Of a DNA stretch of 64,000 nucleotides, positions 17,681-26,428 are shown piece by piece. The DNA lies in assembly GCA_016787485.1 (NCBI GenBank), contig JAEUUL010000038.1:62001-126000 (forward strand), given 5' to 3'. The position numbers were made by a program, and so were the translations under genes. The notes below the pieces were generated by a model, which was given only the letters and a program-made list of their open reading frames with translations, did no database searches and was not told the DNA's origin. Source of the DNA: Bacteroidota bacterium (GTDB lineage Bacteria; Bacteroidota; Bacteroidia; NS11-12g; UBA955). Positions within the stretch are counted from its first letter, which is position 1. The number at the start of each line of letters is the position of its first letter.

Positions 17681-20296
17681 TCAGAAGAGTGTATTGCCGT
17701 TGTTTCCCTTTTCCCGGGATTCTTCGGCAAATTGCTCCACCACAGATTGGGTGCTGCCTGGCGGTGGTTCACCTACTCTGTTGCCTTTCAGGGTAATTTT
17801 TTTCACCTTATCCTGAGAGAGTTTTGCGCCTACACTCTTCCAGCCTTTTACCTCGGTAAATTCTGCCATTTTAATGAGTGTTTCCTGCTTCACCCCTTTC
17901 TTATCCTCAGTTACAACCTGGATTTCAGCTTCTTCTGAAGTACTCGCGCACACAAGAGTGGAGCCTTTTTCCTCGCTGATAAAGATGAATTTCTTTCCCA
18001 TTGTGGTTGTCTCAATCTGAAACCGTTTTACAAAATAGTTTTTTGATTTCCCGTCCAGGTAAACAACCTGCAGGTTCTGCGCCGGATAAAATTTCTGCAT
18101 CAGATATACTTCCTCCGAATCGAACCGGTTGATGAGTTCGTAATTCGACAACTCATAGGAACCATCATTGTAAATAACCAGAACCCGGTCGTCGCCGTCG
18201 AATTCTCCCAGAAACTGTCCTCTGCCCTCTCCGTTCAGCCGGCCGGTCATTTCATCGTACCACACTTTCACACCACCCAGGGTGGAAATGCCTTTTTCCC
18301 TGAGTTCCACTTTGCGCACAGGGTAGCGGGTAAGCAGGTTTCCCTGTGCACTTTTTCCCTTAATAGCCAGGGTGGCAAAATCATAATCGAACTGTTTCAC
18401 CCTTGCGTTCGCCATGCTGCTGAGGTGAATGGTAATTTTCTCAGCTTCTCCATTCGGATTGGCTGTAAAATACAGGACATCACTGCCGGGATTACCTGCA
18501 GTAAGGTCGTATTCTTTATCGCGGATGAGTCCTGTGGCATTGAACCGTTTCACCATGGCGCGTTTTGCGGAGCCATCCCAGTAAACCACATTGTAGGTTG
18601 TACGTTCATCGTTCTTGCGCCAAACATCCACATGAACGAGGTCTTTTCCATAAAACACCTTGTCCGACACCTTGCTGATCATATATTTACCATCCTTGCG
18701 GAAAGCAATGATGTCGTCTATATCGCTGCAATCGGTGATGAATTCGTCTTTCTTCAGGCTGGTTCCAATAAATCCCTCCTTTTTATTGGCATACAGTTTC
18801 ACATTGGCCGCCGCAACCACATTGGCCTCAATGGTATCAAACGCCCTTATTTCTGTTTTCCTTTCCTTGCCTTTGCCGAATTTCTTAATGAGATTTTTGA
18901 AATAATCCACGGCAAAATCCACCAGATTTTCCAGATGATGTTTTACACGGGCTATGTCGTCTTCAAGGGCCTGAATATGTTCATCGGCCTTAAAACTGTC
19001 GAACTTGGAAATACGCTTAATGCGGATTTCCGTGAGCCTCACAATGTCTTCCTCAAGCACCGGCCTGCGCAGTCTGGGCTTAAAAGGCTCCAGCCCTTCA
19101 TCAATGGCAGTAATCACCGCTTCCCAGGTCTCTGCTTCTTCTATGTCCCGGTAAATGCGGTTTTCTATGAAGATTTTTTCAAGTGAACTGAAATGCCATT
19201 TGTCTTCAAGTTCACCCAACTCAATTTCCAACTCTCTGCGAAGGAGATGCAGGGTATTGTTGGTGCATTCTTTGAGTATTTCGTTTACAGAAAGAAACCG
19301 GGGTTTGTCATCGCTGATAACGCAGGCAAGGGGTGAAATAGAAATTTCACAGTCTGTAAACGCATACAGTGCATTGATGGCCATATCCGGGCTCACACCG
19401 GGCATCAGCTGAATTTCAATGTCCACTTCTGCAGCGGTGTTGTCTATCACCTTGCGGATTTTTATCTTTCCACTGTCATTGGCCTTGATGATGCTTTCGA
19501 TGAGACTGCCGGTGGTGGTACCAAATGGAATCTCGCGAATGGAGAGTGTGCTTTTATCCCGTTCTTCAATTTTTGCACGCACCCGCACCCGGCTTCCCTT
19601 TCGCCCCTGGTTGTACATGCTGAAATCGGCATATCCGCCGGTGGGGAAGTCGGGAAGTATCTCCACTTTTTTGCCTTTCAGCAAATCAATACTTGCCTCA
19701 CACAATTCCAGAAAATTGTGGGGCATGATTTTGGTGCTGAGACCCACAGCGATTCCCTCTACCCCCTGAGCAAGAAGAAGGGGAAACTTCATAGGCAATG
19801 CCACAGGTTCACGCTTACGCCCATCGTAACTCAACTGCCATTCTGTGGTTTTCTCGTTGAAAGCCACCTCCAGCGCAAACTGAGAAAGGCGGGCCTCAAT
19901 ATATCGCGGCGCGGCAGCGCTGTCGCCTGTGCGCACATCCCCCCAGTTACCCTGGGTATCGATGAGCAGGTCTTTCTGTCCCAGATTCACCAGGGCATCG
20001 CCAATGGCTGCATCGCCATGCGGATGATAAGCCATGGTTGCCCCAATGATGTTGGCTACTTTGTTAAAACGACCGTCATCCATTTCGTACATCGCATGCA
20101 AAATGCGGCGCTGCACGGGCTTCAATCCATCATCCAGCGAAGGCACGGCTCTTTCCAGAATCACATAGGATGCATACTCCAGAAACCAATTCCGATATTG
20201 TCCGCTTACCGGAATAACTGTTCCCAGATGGTGCTCTTCAGCACTATCCTGCTCTTTGTTCAGGTCTGGGTCCGGATTTTCGGGATCGAATGGCAT
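17681..20296 (-). CDS. parC: DNA topoisomerase IV subunit A
   Basis: The DNA-cleaving subunit of a type IIA topoisomerase, 871 residues. The winged-helix and cleavage core start at residue 33 (QYRNWFLEYASYVILERAVPS), the quinolone-region motif is HPHGDAAIGDAL, and the catalytic tyrosine is Tyr132 in AAPRYIEARLS. A coiled-coil arm and a divergent C-terminal domain follow. The C-terminus ends with an acidic, glycine-rich tail. Bacteroidota genomes usually carry this protein as the partner of a ParE like the one at 56058-57953, but here the two genes are about 36 kb apart and in opposite directions. A GyrA assignment is less likely given the short C-terminal domain without a clear GyrA box. Confidence 0.88.
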   Translation of the reverse strand: MPFDPENPDPDLNKEQDSAEEHHLGTVIPVSGQYRNWFLEYASYVILERAVPSLDDGLKPVQRRILHAMYEMDDGRFNKVANIIGATMAYHPHGDAAIGDALVNLGQKDLLIDTQGNWGDVRTGDSAAAPRYIEARLSQFALEVAFNEKTTEWQLSYDGRKREPVALPMKFPLLLAQGVEGIAVGLSTKIMPHNFLELCEASIDLLKGKKVEILPDFPTGGYADFSMYNQGRKGSRVRVRAKIEERDKSTLSIREIPFGTTTGSLIESIIKANDSGKIKIRKVIDNTAAEVDIEIQLMPGVSPDMAINALYAFTDCEISISPLACVISDDKPRFLSVNEILKECTNNTLHLLRRELEIELGELEDKWHFSSLEKIFIENRIYRDIEEAETWEAVITAIDEGLEPFKPRLRRPVLEEDIVRLTEIRIKRISKFDSFKADEHIQALEDDIARVKHHLENLVDFAVDYFKNLIKKFGKGKERKTEIRAFDTIEANVVAAANVKLYANKKEGFIGTSLKKDEFITDCSDIDDIIAFRKDGKYMISKVSDKVFYGKDLVHVDVWRKNDERTTYNVVYWDGSAKRAMVKRFNATGLIRDKEYDLTAGNPGSDVLYFTANPNGEAEKITIHLSSMANARVKQFDYDFATLAIKGKSAQGNLLTRYPVRKVELREKGISTLGGVKVWYDEMTGRLNGEGRGQFLGEFDGDDRVLVIYNDGSYELSNYELINRFDSEEVYLMQKFYPAQNLQVVYLDGKSKNYFVKRFQIETTTMGKKFIFISEEKGSTLVCASTSEEAEIQVVTEDKKGVKQETLIKMAEFTEVKGWKSVGAKLSQDKVKKITLKGNRVGEPPPGSTQSVVEQFAEESREKGNNGNTLF

Positions 20297-20376
20297 TGCG
20301 GGGCTTCAAAACAAATACAAGCCAGGCAACCGTTCAAACAGGGTTATGCACAAAGAATCCAGCGGAATTGCACATT

Positions 20377-21057
20377 CTACAATTTCCACACCAGTGTGGT
20401 TCGCAATCCGGTCCTTCCGGGCAGTATATCCAGGTCCAGGGTTTGTAACGGGGCTGCCGCAGAAGCATTGCGTGAATATGAATACCTTAGGTCCAGCATG
20501 CTCACAGGGACACTCATTTCCACCAGAAATCCATGATGGATAACTCTTTGCAACCGGGCAACTCCTTCGAGCCGGATGCTTGCCTGTCGACGGGCAGATA
20601 CTGCCAATCCGTTTACAGGATCCAACGCCCTGTTAAAATCAAATATCGGGTTTGCCGCCGCAGCATATTGCAGTCTCCATTGCCCGTTTCTGCTCTGCCA
20701 GGTAGTTCTTCCCCACTCCAGCCGCGCCGCCATTCTGAAATAACCCGTTTGCAACGATGCTCCCTGATTCTGATTGTCGGTACTGTCCGGCAGATATAGC
20801 ATCCCTTTATAGTTGCCGAAACCCAACTGACTGATTCCGGCTTCGGTAAAAAACCCGTTGCTGTTTTCACGGTTTAGCGCGATGATGGGTCGCACTAAAT
20901 AACCGGCATTGTCTTTGGGGCGCACAGAATATTCGGGCACCCATTCCAGGGTTTGCATCAACCCGGCCTTAACAAATCGGGACACTCCCTGCCCTGTTAG
21001 ATATACAGAATGGGACAGCAACAGGAAAAGAGCAGCAGTTTTTGGAACCTTGAACAT
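20377..21057 (-). CDS. Secreted or outer-membrane protein, function unknown
   Basis: A 226-residue protein with a signal peptide (KTAALFLLLSHSVYLTGQG) and a body of alternating polar and aromatic/hydrophobic residues ending in TTLVWKL, the kind of C-terminus seen in outer-membrane beta barrels. I do not recognise a family. The start was placed at the ATG that follows GGGAGGTTTT, rather than an ATG eight codons earlier. It is transcribed in the direction of parC, 80 bases ahead of it, so it may be the first gene of that transcript. Confidence 0.6.
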   Translation of the reverse strand: MFKVPKTAALFLLLSHSVYLTGQGVSRFVKAGLMQTLEWVPEYSVRPKDNAGYLVRPIIALNRENSNGFFTEAGISQLGFGNYKGMLYLPDSTDNQNQGASLQTGYFRMAARLEWGRTTWQSRNGQWRLQYAAAANPIFDFNRALDPVNGLAVSARRQASIRLEGVARLQRVIHHGFLVEMSVPVSMLDLRYSYSRNASAAAPLQTLDLDILPGRTGLRTTLVWKL

Positions 21058-21242
21058 AAAACCTCCCGACATTGGATACAAAATTCAGCCTTAACAGCCA
21101 TTTCGCGGGCACCTGTGCAGCGGTTTTGACAAACCTGCGACCAATTCCGGACAGAGAAATTACAAAGCCCGGCACTCATCGTTTCAATCCCTGATTTGTC
21201 GAATGCAAAGACTCAAAACCTGCCATTTTGTCATATTTTTAG

Positions 21243-21250
21243 TATATTTG
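21243..21250 (+). promoter_or_regulatory. Promoter -7 element of the sigma-54 regulator operon
   Basis: TATATTTG is an exact TAnnTTTG element 40 bases ahead of the start codon. A TTTG lies only 12 bases upstream, closer than the usual 17-23, so the -33 element is uncertain. A GGAGGGG ribosome site follows at 21275-21280. Confidence 0.5.
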
Positions 21251-21289
21251 CGCTAAAATTGTTAGTTACGAACGGAGGGGAATTTTTTG

Positions 21290-22546
21290 ATGGAAATACA
21301 GAGTATAAAACAACGATTCGGGATTATTGGCAATAGTCCATTGCTTAACACGGCTTTGGAAACTGCTGTAAAAGTAGCCCCTACAGATATGAATGTGCTG
21401 ATTCTGGGAGAAAGTGGAGTGGGCAAAGAGAGCTTCAGTAAGATTATTCACCAGCTCAGTGGAAGAAAGCATGCTCCTTTTATTGCTGTAAACTGTGGTG
21501 CCATTCCCGAAGGTACGATAGACAGTGAATTGTTTGGCCATGAAAAAGGTGCCTTTACCGGGGCAACGGATAAGCGCAAAGGTTACTTTGAAACTGTCAA
21601 TGGCGGTACCATATTTCTGGATGAGGTGGGCGAACTTCCTTTGGGAACACAAGCCAGACTTCTTCGCATACTGGAAAACGGAGAGTTTATAAAGGTTGGA
21701 AGCAGCGCGGTCCAAAAAACAGATGTACGTGTGGTATGTGCAACCAACCGCGACCTGCTGGAAAGAAGCCGGCAAGGCAAATTCCGTGAGGATTTGTATT
21801 ATCGTCTGGCTACGGTTCCCATTCGTGTTCCCAGACTGAGTGAACGAAAAGAGGACATTTATCTGCTGTTTCGCAAGTTTGCCAGTGATTTTGCGGAATC
21901 TCACCATAGCCGCCTGCTTGAACTCACCCCGGAAGCACAGCAATTGCTGAGTCAATACAACTGGCCGGGAAATGTGAGGCAACTGAAGAACGTGACTGAG
22001 CAAATTTGTGTATTGGAAGACGGACCTGTAATCGGCGCTGACGTTTTAGCGCGATATCTGCCTGCAACTGAGCCCAGCCTGCCTATGCTTCTGGGAAAAA
22101 CCGACAGTTTTGGGGAAGGAATGAGTGAACGGGATGTGTTTTACAAAGTATTGCTGGATATGCGCAGGGATGTAAATGACCTGAAAAAGGTGGTTTTCGG
22201 CATGCTTGAAGGCAGTTCTATGCCTGCACAGCAGTCGGCTCAGGCGCTGCACACTCCTGCTGATGCGAATACCCAGTCCACCTTGGTAATTGCACCTGCC
22301 GCGATACCTTCCGTCATCAATGAGCCGGTCATACTGGCAGAACAGACAGAAACGCCGGAACATGAATATGTTGAGGCAGAAAGCCTGATTGATAACAGTG
22401 ACAACCTGAGCCTGGAGAGCAAAGAACTGGAACTGATACAGCGTGCGCTGGAAAAAAACAGAGGCAAACGCAAACTGGCGGCTGAAGATCTTGGCATTTC
22501 CGAACGTACACTGTACCGCAAAATCAAGCAATATGAACTGGACTAA
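21290..22546 (+). CDS. Sigma-54-dependent transcriptional activator (Fis-type)
   Basis: An AAA+ enhancer-binding protein of 418 residues that would activate RNA polymerase carrying sigma-54. The AAA+ domain begins at once: Walker A GESGVGKE at residues 40-47, the sigma-contact loop GAFTGA at 87-92, Walker B GGTIFLDE at 105-112 and the sensor region NWPGNVRQLKN. After a variable linker of about 120 residues comes a C-terminal Fis-like helix-turn-helix (RKLAAEDLGISERTLYRKIKQ). There is no N-terminal receiver, GAF or PAS domain, so it is not controlled by a classical phosphorelay. Its end overlaps lptE by 14 bases. Confidence 0.93.
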   Translation: MEIQSIKQRFGIIGNSPLLNTALETAVKVAPTDMNVLILGESGVGKESFSKIIHQLSGRKHAPFIAVNCGAIPEGTIDSELFGHEKGAFTGATDKRKGYFETVNGGTIFLDEVGELPLGTQARLLRILENGEFIKVGSSAVQKTDVRVVCATNRDLLERSRQGKFREDLYYRLATVPIRVPRLSERKEDIYLLFRKFASDFAESHHSRLLELTPEAQQLLSQYNWPGNVRQLKNVTEQICVLEDGPVIGADVLARYLPATEPSLPMLLGKTDSFGEGMSERDVFYKVLLDMRRDVNDLKKVVFGMLEGSSMPAQQSAQALHTPADANTQSTLVIAPAAIPSVINEPVILAEQTETPEHEYVEAESLIDNSDNLSLESKELELIQRALEKNRGKRKLAAEDLGISERTLYRKIKQYELD

Positions 22547-23042
22547 AATTCTTATTGCCGGCGCGGCATTGTTGCTTTCTTCCTGTTGTGGAAAATGGTA
22601 CAATTTCCGGGGAGTAAACATCCCGGCAGATGTACAAACCTTCTCTGTTGACTTTTTCGGAAACGAGGCGCAACTTGTGAATCCACAGCTCAGCATGAAC
22701 TTCACAGAAAAACTGAAAAACAAATTCCAGGGTGAAACGAGACTGGGATTGAGCAGTTCCAGCGGAGATTTCAAACTCAGCGGGGCCATAAAGGATTACC
22801 GGGTGGAACCAGCCGCACTGAACAACACCACTGGTACTTCTCAAAACAAATTCACCATCTCAGTGCGGGTCACATTTGAGTGTCCAAAACACCCGGAAAA
22901 GAACTTTACCGACCGTGAATTCTCATTTTTCCGCACATTTGATGCGACAGAAAACTTTTCCGGTGTGGAAAGCAATTTGTCAGCAGACATTTCAGACAAT
23001 ATCATACAGCAGATATTTGCTGCCATAGCACTGGACTGGTGA
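22533..23042 (+). CDS. lptE: LptE-like LPS-assembly lipoprotein
   Basis: A 169-residue outer-membrane lipoprotein. The signal peptide ends in the lipobox LLSSC with Cys18, followed by GKWYNFRGVNIP. In this phylum, proteins of this size directly after a sigma-54 activator belong to the LptE family, which plugs the LptD barrel and helps place lipopolysaccharide on the cell surface. No LptD gene is in the window. The ATG lies inside the end of the upstream activator gene and the stop overlaps the next start (GTGA), so three genes are coupled. Confidence 0.8.
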   Translation: MNWTKILIAGAALLLSSCCGKWYNFRGVNIPADVQTFSVDFFGNEAQLVNPQLSMNFTEKLKNKFQGETRLGLSSSSGDFKLSGAIKDYRVEPAALNNTTGTSQNKFTISVRVTFECPKHPEKNFTDREFSFFRTFDATENFSGVESNLSADISDNIIQQIFAAIALDW

Positions 23043-24331
23043 ACGCAGAAAAACTCTCACAAATCGGGCTTACCCCGGGGTTGATTACTCCACAGGATGC
23101 GCTGGAACTGGAACAGCTCGCCAGGGATTTCCCTTGGTTCGCCACACCACAGGTATTGTTGTGCCGTTATTACCACGAGCACAATGACTACCGCTATGCA
23201 GAAAACCTGACCAGAACTGCACTGCGGGTTCCTGACCGGGCATGGTTGAAAGACTGGATACATCACAACCCTGAACCGGAAAATGATGCCGTTGTGGAAG
23301 AATTGCCAGCCGCAACGGAACCGCATGCAGAAGCCACCAAAGACATTGAAGAAAACGAAACAGTGGCAATCCTGCCCGCAAGTGAAGTGGCAGAGGCAGA
23401 CACCTCAGTTGACACAGCAATTACACACGCAGTAACTGGAACCGGAACTGCGCCGGAGGCTGAAGCACAAATGATGATTGAAAACCCTCCTGAGAAAGAA
23501 GAAAAGCTGTCCGATCCGTGGCCGGAGGAAGAGGTATTTGAGGAAATAGGCACGTTTGATGAAGCCCTGACTCCCACGACTATCCCGGAAATTGAAGTAC
23601 AGAACCGGATTGAGGCACCCGTGCAGGACCAGATTGAGGAGAGATCAGAAATCAGGGAAGTGGAATATACAGGGACTGTGCTCATGCCCGGCGACTCCGG
23701 GGCTTTGTCGTTGCTTGAAGCCAGTGATGAAGACCTGAGAGCCGAAACACCCGGACCTGACCTTTACAATGCCGGGATACGGTTACAGGTGCTGGATGAA
23801 ACAGAGGGAACCATGGCTGCCAGCTTAAAGACAGAATCAGCCGAAAAACAGCCGGTTTCAAAACCAGAATCTGAATACGAAGACATTCCCCGGCCCAAAC
23901 TCGTAAAACGCGCCGCGGTATACAACATAGAAGACTATTTCAGTGAAGAGCCGGAAATACAGACGGGAGATGACTTTTTTTCCTGGCTCAGCCACCCTCG
24001 CAAACCAGAGAACAGGCAACAGCCGGAAGATGCAACCCTCAGGCAAGACGAGCACAAAACGCACAAGGACGAACTAATAGACCGCTTTATTCGCACCAAT
24101 CCAGGGGTAAGCAGACCCAAGGCAGAGTTTTATCAACCCCAGTTACAGGCTAAAAAAAGTGAAACACTGCCCGATGACCTTGTCACAGAAACACTGGCAC
24201 GGGTATACGAAAAACAGCAGAATTTTCAGGGCGCAATCCGCATTTACGAGAAGTTGCAATTGAAATTTCCGCAGAAAAGTACGTACTTTGCAGCCCTGAT
24301 CGAAAAAATTAAAGAAGAACTCAAATCATGA
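23039..24331 (+). CDS. Hypothetical protein of the lptE-secG operon
   Basis: A 430-residue acidic protein with no signal peptide. The first 80 residues are helical (LEQLARDFPWFATPQVLLCRYYHEHNDYRYAENLTRTAL) and resemble TPR-like helices. The middle, about residues 85-320, is low in complexity and rich in Glu, Pro and Thr. The last 60 residues form another helical repeat (ETLARVYEKQQNFQGAIRIYEKLQLKFPQKSTYFAALIEKIKEEL) that reads like one TPR. I do not recognise a named family. A GTG start overlaps the lptE stop and its own stop overlaps secG (ATGA). Position suggests a role in envelope biogenesis, but that is inference. Confidence 0.75.
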   Translation: MNAEKLSQIGLTPGLITPQDALELEQLARDFPWFATPQVLLCRYYHEHNDYRYAENLTRTALRVPDRAWLKDWIHHNPEPENDAVVEELPAATEPHAEATKDIEENETVAILPASEVAEADTSVDTAITHAVTGTGTAPEAEAQMMIENPPEKEEKLSDPWPEEEVFEEIGTFDEALTPTTIPEIEVQNRIEAPVQDQIEERSEIREVEYTGTVLMPGDSGALSLLEASDEDLRAETPGPDLYNAGIRLQVLDETEGTMAASLKTESAEKQPVSKPESEYEDIPRPKLVKRAAVYNIEDYFSEEPEIQTGDDFFSWLSHPRKPENRQQPEDATLRQDEHKTHKDELIDRFIRTNPGVSRPKAEFYQPQLQAKKSETLPDDLVTETLARVYEKQQNFQGAIRIYEKLQLKFPQKSTYFAALIEKIKEELKS

Positions 24332-24627
24332 CCTTTATACTCATACTCGGAATCATCGTTTCCATCCTGCTGATGCTAATCATTCTGGTGCAAAACCCCA
24401 AAGGTGGAGGGCTCGCTTCCAACTTCTCACAGGGCAACCAGATTTTTGGCGTGGAACGCACCACAGATATCGTAGAAAAAATCACCTGGGGTGGTGCCAT
24501 TCTCATAGTAGTTATTTCCCTGGTAGCCGCATCTTTTGGCAAACCTGCCACTTCCAAGCGCAACTCAAACAAGCCTGCTACAGAGCAGAAAGCTGACCTT
24601 CCGGACGTGAAAGTTCCGAAGAAATAA
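24328..24627 (+). CDS. secG: Preprotein translocase subunit SecG
   Basis: The small SecYEG subunit that helps SecA-driven protein export through the inner membrane. The 99 residues form two membrane segments (residues 2-21 and about 52-70) around the conserved cytoplasmic loop QNPKGGGLASNF, followed by a charged tail. It is the last gene of the operon starting at 21290, coupled to the preceding gene by ATGA and followed by a strong terminator. Confidence 0.95.
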   Translation: MTFILILGIIVSILLMLIILVQNPKGGGLASNFSQGNQIFGVERTTDIVEKITWGGAILIVVISLVAASFGKPATSKRNSNKPATEQKADLPDVKVPKK

Positions 24628-24646
24628 GACACTACCTTGATACACG

Positions 24647-24676
24647 AAAAGGCCGTTCGCAAGACGGCCTTTTTTT
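24647..24676 (+). terminator. Terminator of the sigma-54 activator-lptE-secG operon
   Basis: A perfect ten-base stem AAAAGGCCGT / ACGGCCTTTT with loop TCGCAAG, followed by further T residues. Confidence 0.92.
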
Positions 24677-24758
24677 GTGACCGTTGAAAAATTATCTGAC
24701 CTTTCAGGCAACTTGCCCTTAAAATATCGTCTTAGTGTTAAAAGCAATTGTTGATGTT

Positions 24759-25733
24759 ATGAAAAAGAACAAGTTAAATTTAATAATCTGCAACCTGCTG
24801 GTCATGGTACTGGCACTTGTTGCCTGCGGTCGGGAATTGAATTATATCAACCCCTTGCCCAATGCGAAGTTTTCCGCCGGAGCTTTCAGCATAGCTGATC
24901 TGCAAGCCCAGAACCTGCCACCGGTCCAGACATTCACCATCAATATGGCGAACAGCCAACAGTTGACCTGCAGCGGAGGCACCCAGCTTATGATAGAACC
25001 CGGCAGCCTGATGGTTGACGGAAAGCCCGCCACGTCAGGTACGGTTCAAATTCAGGTAAGAGAACTGCAACAACCTTCTAAAATTATTCTGACCGGAATC
25101 ACCACTCAAACCGACAATGGAATGCTGGAAAGCGCAGGTATGATAGAACTGGAAGCCAACATACCTGATGCTCCGGCGAAAAGGGTGGATGTAAATCCGA
25201 CCCAACCCGTTTATATGGCCGTGCCGGCATCTTCAAAACCGGGTGCATCAACCAGTGGTTTCGGTTCATTCTATTTCAATCCATCCAACCAAACATGGAC
25301 TGCAGGAACAGACACAGCAAACAGAATCTGGCGCAACAACCAGTGGATGTTCAATATGCCGGTTCGTAAAAAAGGCTGGATCAACTGCGACCGTTTTTAC
25401 CATCAAAAGCCATGCTCAGATATAAGGGTTGTGCTGCCCGATACATTCATGGGTTGCACGGATGTGTTTGTGGTGGTTCATAAACTGCGCAGCGCCATCC
25501 GATTATACCTTGATACAAGCAAGCGTGAGTTCAATGTAAAAAGCAGAGGTTACGATGGATTTCCGGACACCCTGCTGGTAACAGCCATCTGCCACGGTGT
25601 AAAAAATGGGTTGTTCTATGAATATGACACCACCTTCAATGTGGCACCAGGACTGAAATTCCATATGAAACCCGTGATGAAAAACAGAAAGGAGCATGAA
25701 AAATGGCTGGCTACCATCTTCGACGAGGAATAA
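24759..25733 (+). CDS. Lipoprotein, function unknown
   Basis: A 324-residue predicted lipoprotein: the signal sequence ends LALVAC with the lipidated Cys23. The body is beta-rich, with a stretch GGTQLMIEPGSLMVDGKPATSGTVQIQVREL that resembles domains found in Bacteroidota surface proteins, where a stable low-complexity core is preceded by a GT/IPxGAL-like motif. No catalytic residues stand out. The next gene starts 31 bases before this one ends, so both are probably translated from one mRNA and may act together in the envelope. Confidence 0.75.
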   Translation: MKKNKLNLIICNLLVMVLALVACGRELNYINPLPNAKFSAGAFSIADLQAQNLPPVQTFTINMANSQQLTCSGGTQLMIEPGSLMVDGKPATSGTVQIQVRELQQPSKIILTGITTQTDNGMLESAGMIELEANIPDAPAKRVDVNPTQPVYMAVPASSKPGASTSGFGSFYFNPSNQTWTAGTDTANRIWRNNQWMFNMPVRKKGWINCDRFYHQKPCSDIRVVLPDTFMGCTDVFVVVHKLRSAIRLYLDTSKREFNVKSRGYDGFPDTLLVTAICHGVKNGLFYEYDTTFNVAPGLKFHMKPVMKNRKEHEKWLATIFDEE

Positions 25734-26419
25734 TTCTGCACCTCTGTTGCAGTCTGTTTTGCCTGCCATTGACGGCACAAACCTGGTTTTACGGAGCCGG
25801 AACACAGGTCACAGGGAGTACATTTCAGGCGCGAAATGATTTTCGCAGCGGAGCAACCCCTGCCATTGGATTGGGTGCGGCGGCCTACCTCAGACACACC
25901 AGTTATCCGCTTCGTTTGCGTGCAGGACTCGATGCAACATTTGGCTTCCGTGCAGATCAGGACAAGATTGAAAATGCCAGACTCCAATTCTCACAGGTCT
26001 GGTACATTTCACCCTCTTGTGGACTGGAAATACCCATTCACCATGTAAAACAGGAACAATTCACCTATGTTTATCTGGGTTACAAAAAGCCTTTCAAAAT
26101 GCTGGAGGCCAACTATTACGATGTGCAACCAAACAGCGGTTTCCGCCAGCAATTTGTGTATTCACCCGTATTGTATGAACTGGGAATAAGCAGGGAACTG
26201 AACAGAAAAAAACACAGTATCCGTTATTCCCTGATTGCAGCCGTGGAGCAGATTCAATACACAAATGCTCCCAAACAGTTTGGACTTTATGCGATAAATG
26301 CAAGTGTGGGCTGGGTTCTGAACCGACAGGCAAAAATGACATTCACGCGGGGATGCCACCGCACCATGCAGACAACCGATGCCTTCCCGGCACCGAACAA
26401 ACATTCTAAAAAGAAATAA
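25703..26419 (+). CDS. Secreted outer-membrane-like protein, function unknown
   Basis: A 238-residue protein with a signal peptide (GIILHLCCSLFCLPLTAQ) and a body of repeated aromatic, alternating strands (FYGAGTQVTG, YVYLGYKKP, HSIRYSLIAAVEQ, YAINASVGWVL) like small beta-barrel proteins. The tail is basic (PNKHSKKK). No family recognised. It overlaps the upstream lipoprotein gene by 31 bases in another frame, suggesting coupled translation. Confidence 0.65.
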   Translation: MAGYHLRRGIILHLCCSLFCLPLTAQTWFYGAGTQVTGSTFQARNDFRSGATPAIGLGAAAYLRHTSYPLRLRAGLDATFGFRADQDKIENARLQFSQVWYISPSCGLEIPIHHVKQEQFTYVYLGYKKPFKMLEANYYDVQPNSGFRQQFVYSPVLYELGISRELNRKKHSIRYSLIAAVEQIQYTNAPKQFGLYAINASVGWVLNRQAKMTFTRGCHRTMQTTDAFPAPNKHSKKK

Positions 26420-26428
26420 ACGTTCGGG

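Noticed and set aside
18425-19186. A 253-residue frame antisense to parC
   Set aside because: No motif, and fully contained in a conserved gene on the other strand.
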